From NCBI GenBank assembly GCA_963738445.1, contig CAVTWS010000012.1:310001-374000 (forward strand): 64,000 bases of DNA, given 5' to 3'. The notes under the pieces are model-generated. The model worked only from the letters and a program-made list of their open reading frames with translations, was not told the DNA's origin and did no database searches. Within the stretch, counting starts at the first letter, position 1, and each line of letters opens with the position of its first letter. This document shows, piece after piece, positions 63,396 through 64,000 of the stretch. The stretch is from CAVTWS01 sp963738445. Its GTDB lineage: Bacteria > Actinomycetota > Acidimicrobiia > Acidimicrobiales > SHLQ01. The position numbers and the translations under genes are program-made.

Positions 63396-64000
63396 TCAGG
63401 AGGCGTCGAGGCGTCGCAGGAGATCGGCCGGAGACGTGCTCGCCTCGAGCACCTCGCCGACGAGGGCGCGGGTTCCCCGTAGGGGATCCATCATCGGCAC
63501 CCGGCGGAGGGTCTCGGCGCCGATGTCGAACACGAGCGAGTCCCAGTTGGCCGCCACGACCTGGGTCGGCCACCGGGCCAGGCATTGTCCGCGGAACCAC
63601 GCCCGGGTGTCGGGCGGAGGCTCGGTGGCGCACGGCTCGGCATCCGCGTCCGAGACGAGCGTCTCGACTCCGAGCTTGGCGAACAGGCTGCGGTCCGGGC
63701 GGAGGTCGTGGTACTGGAGGTCGAGCGCGGCCAGCCGGTGGTCGTCCCACTCGAGCTCGTGCCGGATGGCATAGGCGTCGAGCAGGCGGAACTTCGCCGG
63801 CCAGTCGAGCCGGTCCGCGAGTCGTTCGGGGTCGGTCTCCAGGTCGTGGAGGACCTCCTCCCAACGATCGAGCACGAGACCACCCGAGGGGCCGACGAGG
63901 CTGGTGCCGTGACGCTCGGCGTAGGCACGGCACTGCTCGTACAGCTCCCATTGGATCTCGAGCGCGGTCATGGTGGAGCCGTCGGCCATGGCGATCGGGC
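63396..64000 (-). CDS. dop: Pup deamidase/depupylase Dop, C-terminal part
   Basis: The frame is open to the right edge; about 200 residues of the C-terminal domain are visible, with MADGSTMTALEIQWELYEQC and LAALDLQYHDLRPDRSLFAK matching the PafA/Dop C-terminal domain. The N-terminal catalytic glutamate-rich part lies beyond the window. Dop deamidates Pup-Gln and removes Pup from substrates. It precedes pup in the operon. Confidence 0.92.
   Translation of the reverse strand, partial: PIAMADGSTMTALEIQWELYEQCRAYAERHGTSLVGPSGGLVLDRWEEVLHDLETDPERLADRLDWPAKFRLLDAYAIRHELEWDDHRLAALDLQYHDLRPDRSLFAKLGVETLVSDADAEPCATEPPPDTRAWFRGQCLARWPTQVVAANWDSLVFDIGAETLRRVPMMDPLRGTRALVGEVLEASTSPADLLRRLDAS

Overview
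The window is high-GC bacterial DNA with dense genes, many GTG starts, 4-bp GTGA/ATGA overlaps and few long gaps. It carries a 20S proteasome (prcB, prcA), Pup, PafA, Dop and the paired WYL regulators pafB/pafC beside tatA-tatC-helY. That combination is actinobacterial. The secreted proteins with LDTR/SNLN/VDVLGW repeats and the acidic zinc-ribbon protein make me favour the class Acidimicrobiia, but this is inference; no 16S rRNA or tRNA gene was seen.

Layout. 0-8.9 kb: end of a DyP-type peroxidase, a SnoaL-like protein, a zinc/manganese-type ABC binding protein and permease without an ATPase gene, enoyl-CoA hydratase, inorganic pyrophosphatase, then a leftward SDR / acyl-CoA dehydrogenase / Baeyer-Villiger-type monooxygenase set. 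8.9-12 kb: gcvP behind a tandem glycine riboswitch. 12-14.7 kb: a sorbosone-dehydrogenase-like lipoprotein and a conserved hypothetical. 14.8-21.8 kb: NAD-dependent epimerase, DUF35 protein, thiolase, enoyl-CoA hydratase, sugar nucleotidyltransferase, galactokinase, thioesterase and MaoC-type dehydratase. Much of this looks like CoA-thioester (lipid or steroid) catabolism. 21.8-31.7 kb: two secreted proteins sharing the same repeat domain flank a nucleotidase and two SDRs, followed by an MBOAT plus SGNH O-acyl-transfer pair. 31.7-36.5 kb: YqgE, YceH, an RG-rich unknown protein, Nudix, GNAT and an acidic zinc-ribbon protein. 36.6-44.8 kb: a two-domain ThyX-like protein, M20 hydrolase, helY, tatC, tatA and small proteins. 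44.9-49.9 kb: GDPD, lepB, pafC, pafB, GNAT. 50-52.6 kb: a polar amino-acid ABC transporter. 52.6-64 kb: pafA, a giant cell-wall-type repeat protein, prcA, prcB, pup and the C-terminal part of dop.

The Pup-proteasome genes are interrupted by two rightward insertions: the amino-acid transporter (with a GNAT gene) and the roughly 7-kb surface protein. The surface protein holds two copies of an ~844-codon superblock, each with six CnaB/SpaA-like and two DUF11-like units, and ends in a sortase-like tail.

Many genes carry single-base frameshifts while their protein sequence stays well conserved. They are densest at 16.0-18.3 kb, where three adjacent genes have roughly 15-20 indels. This pattern fits consensus errors in the assembly better than gene decay, so these genes are annotated as full-length loci with the shifts noted.
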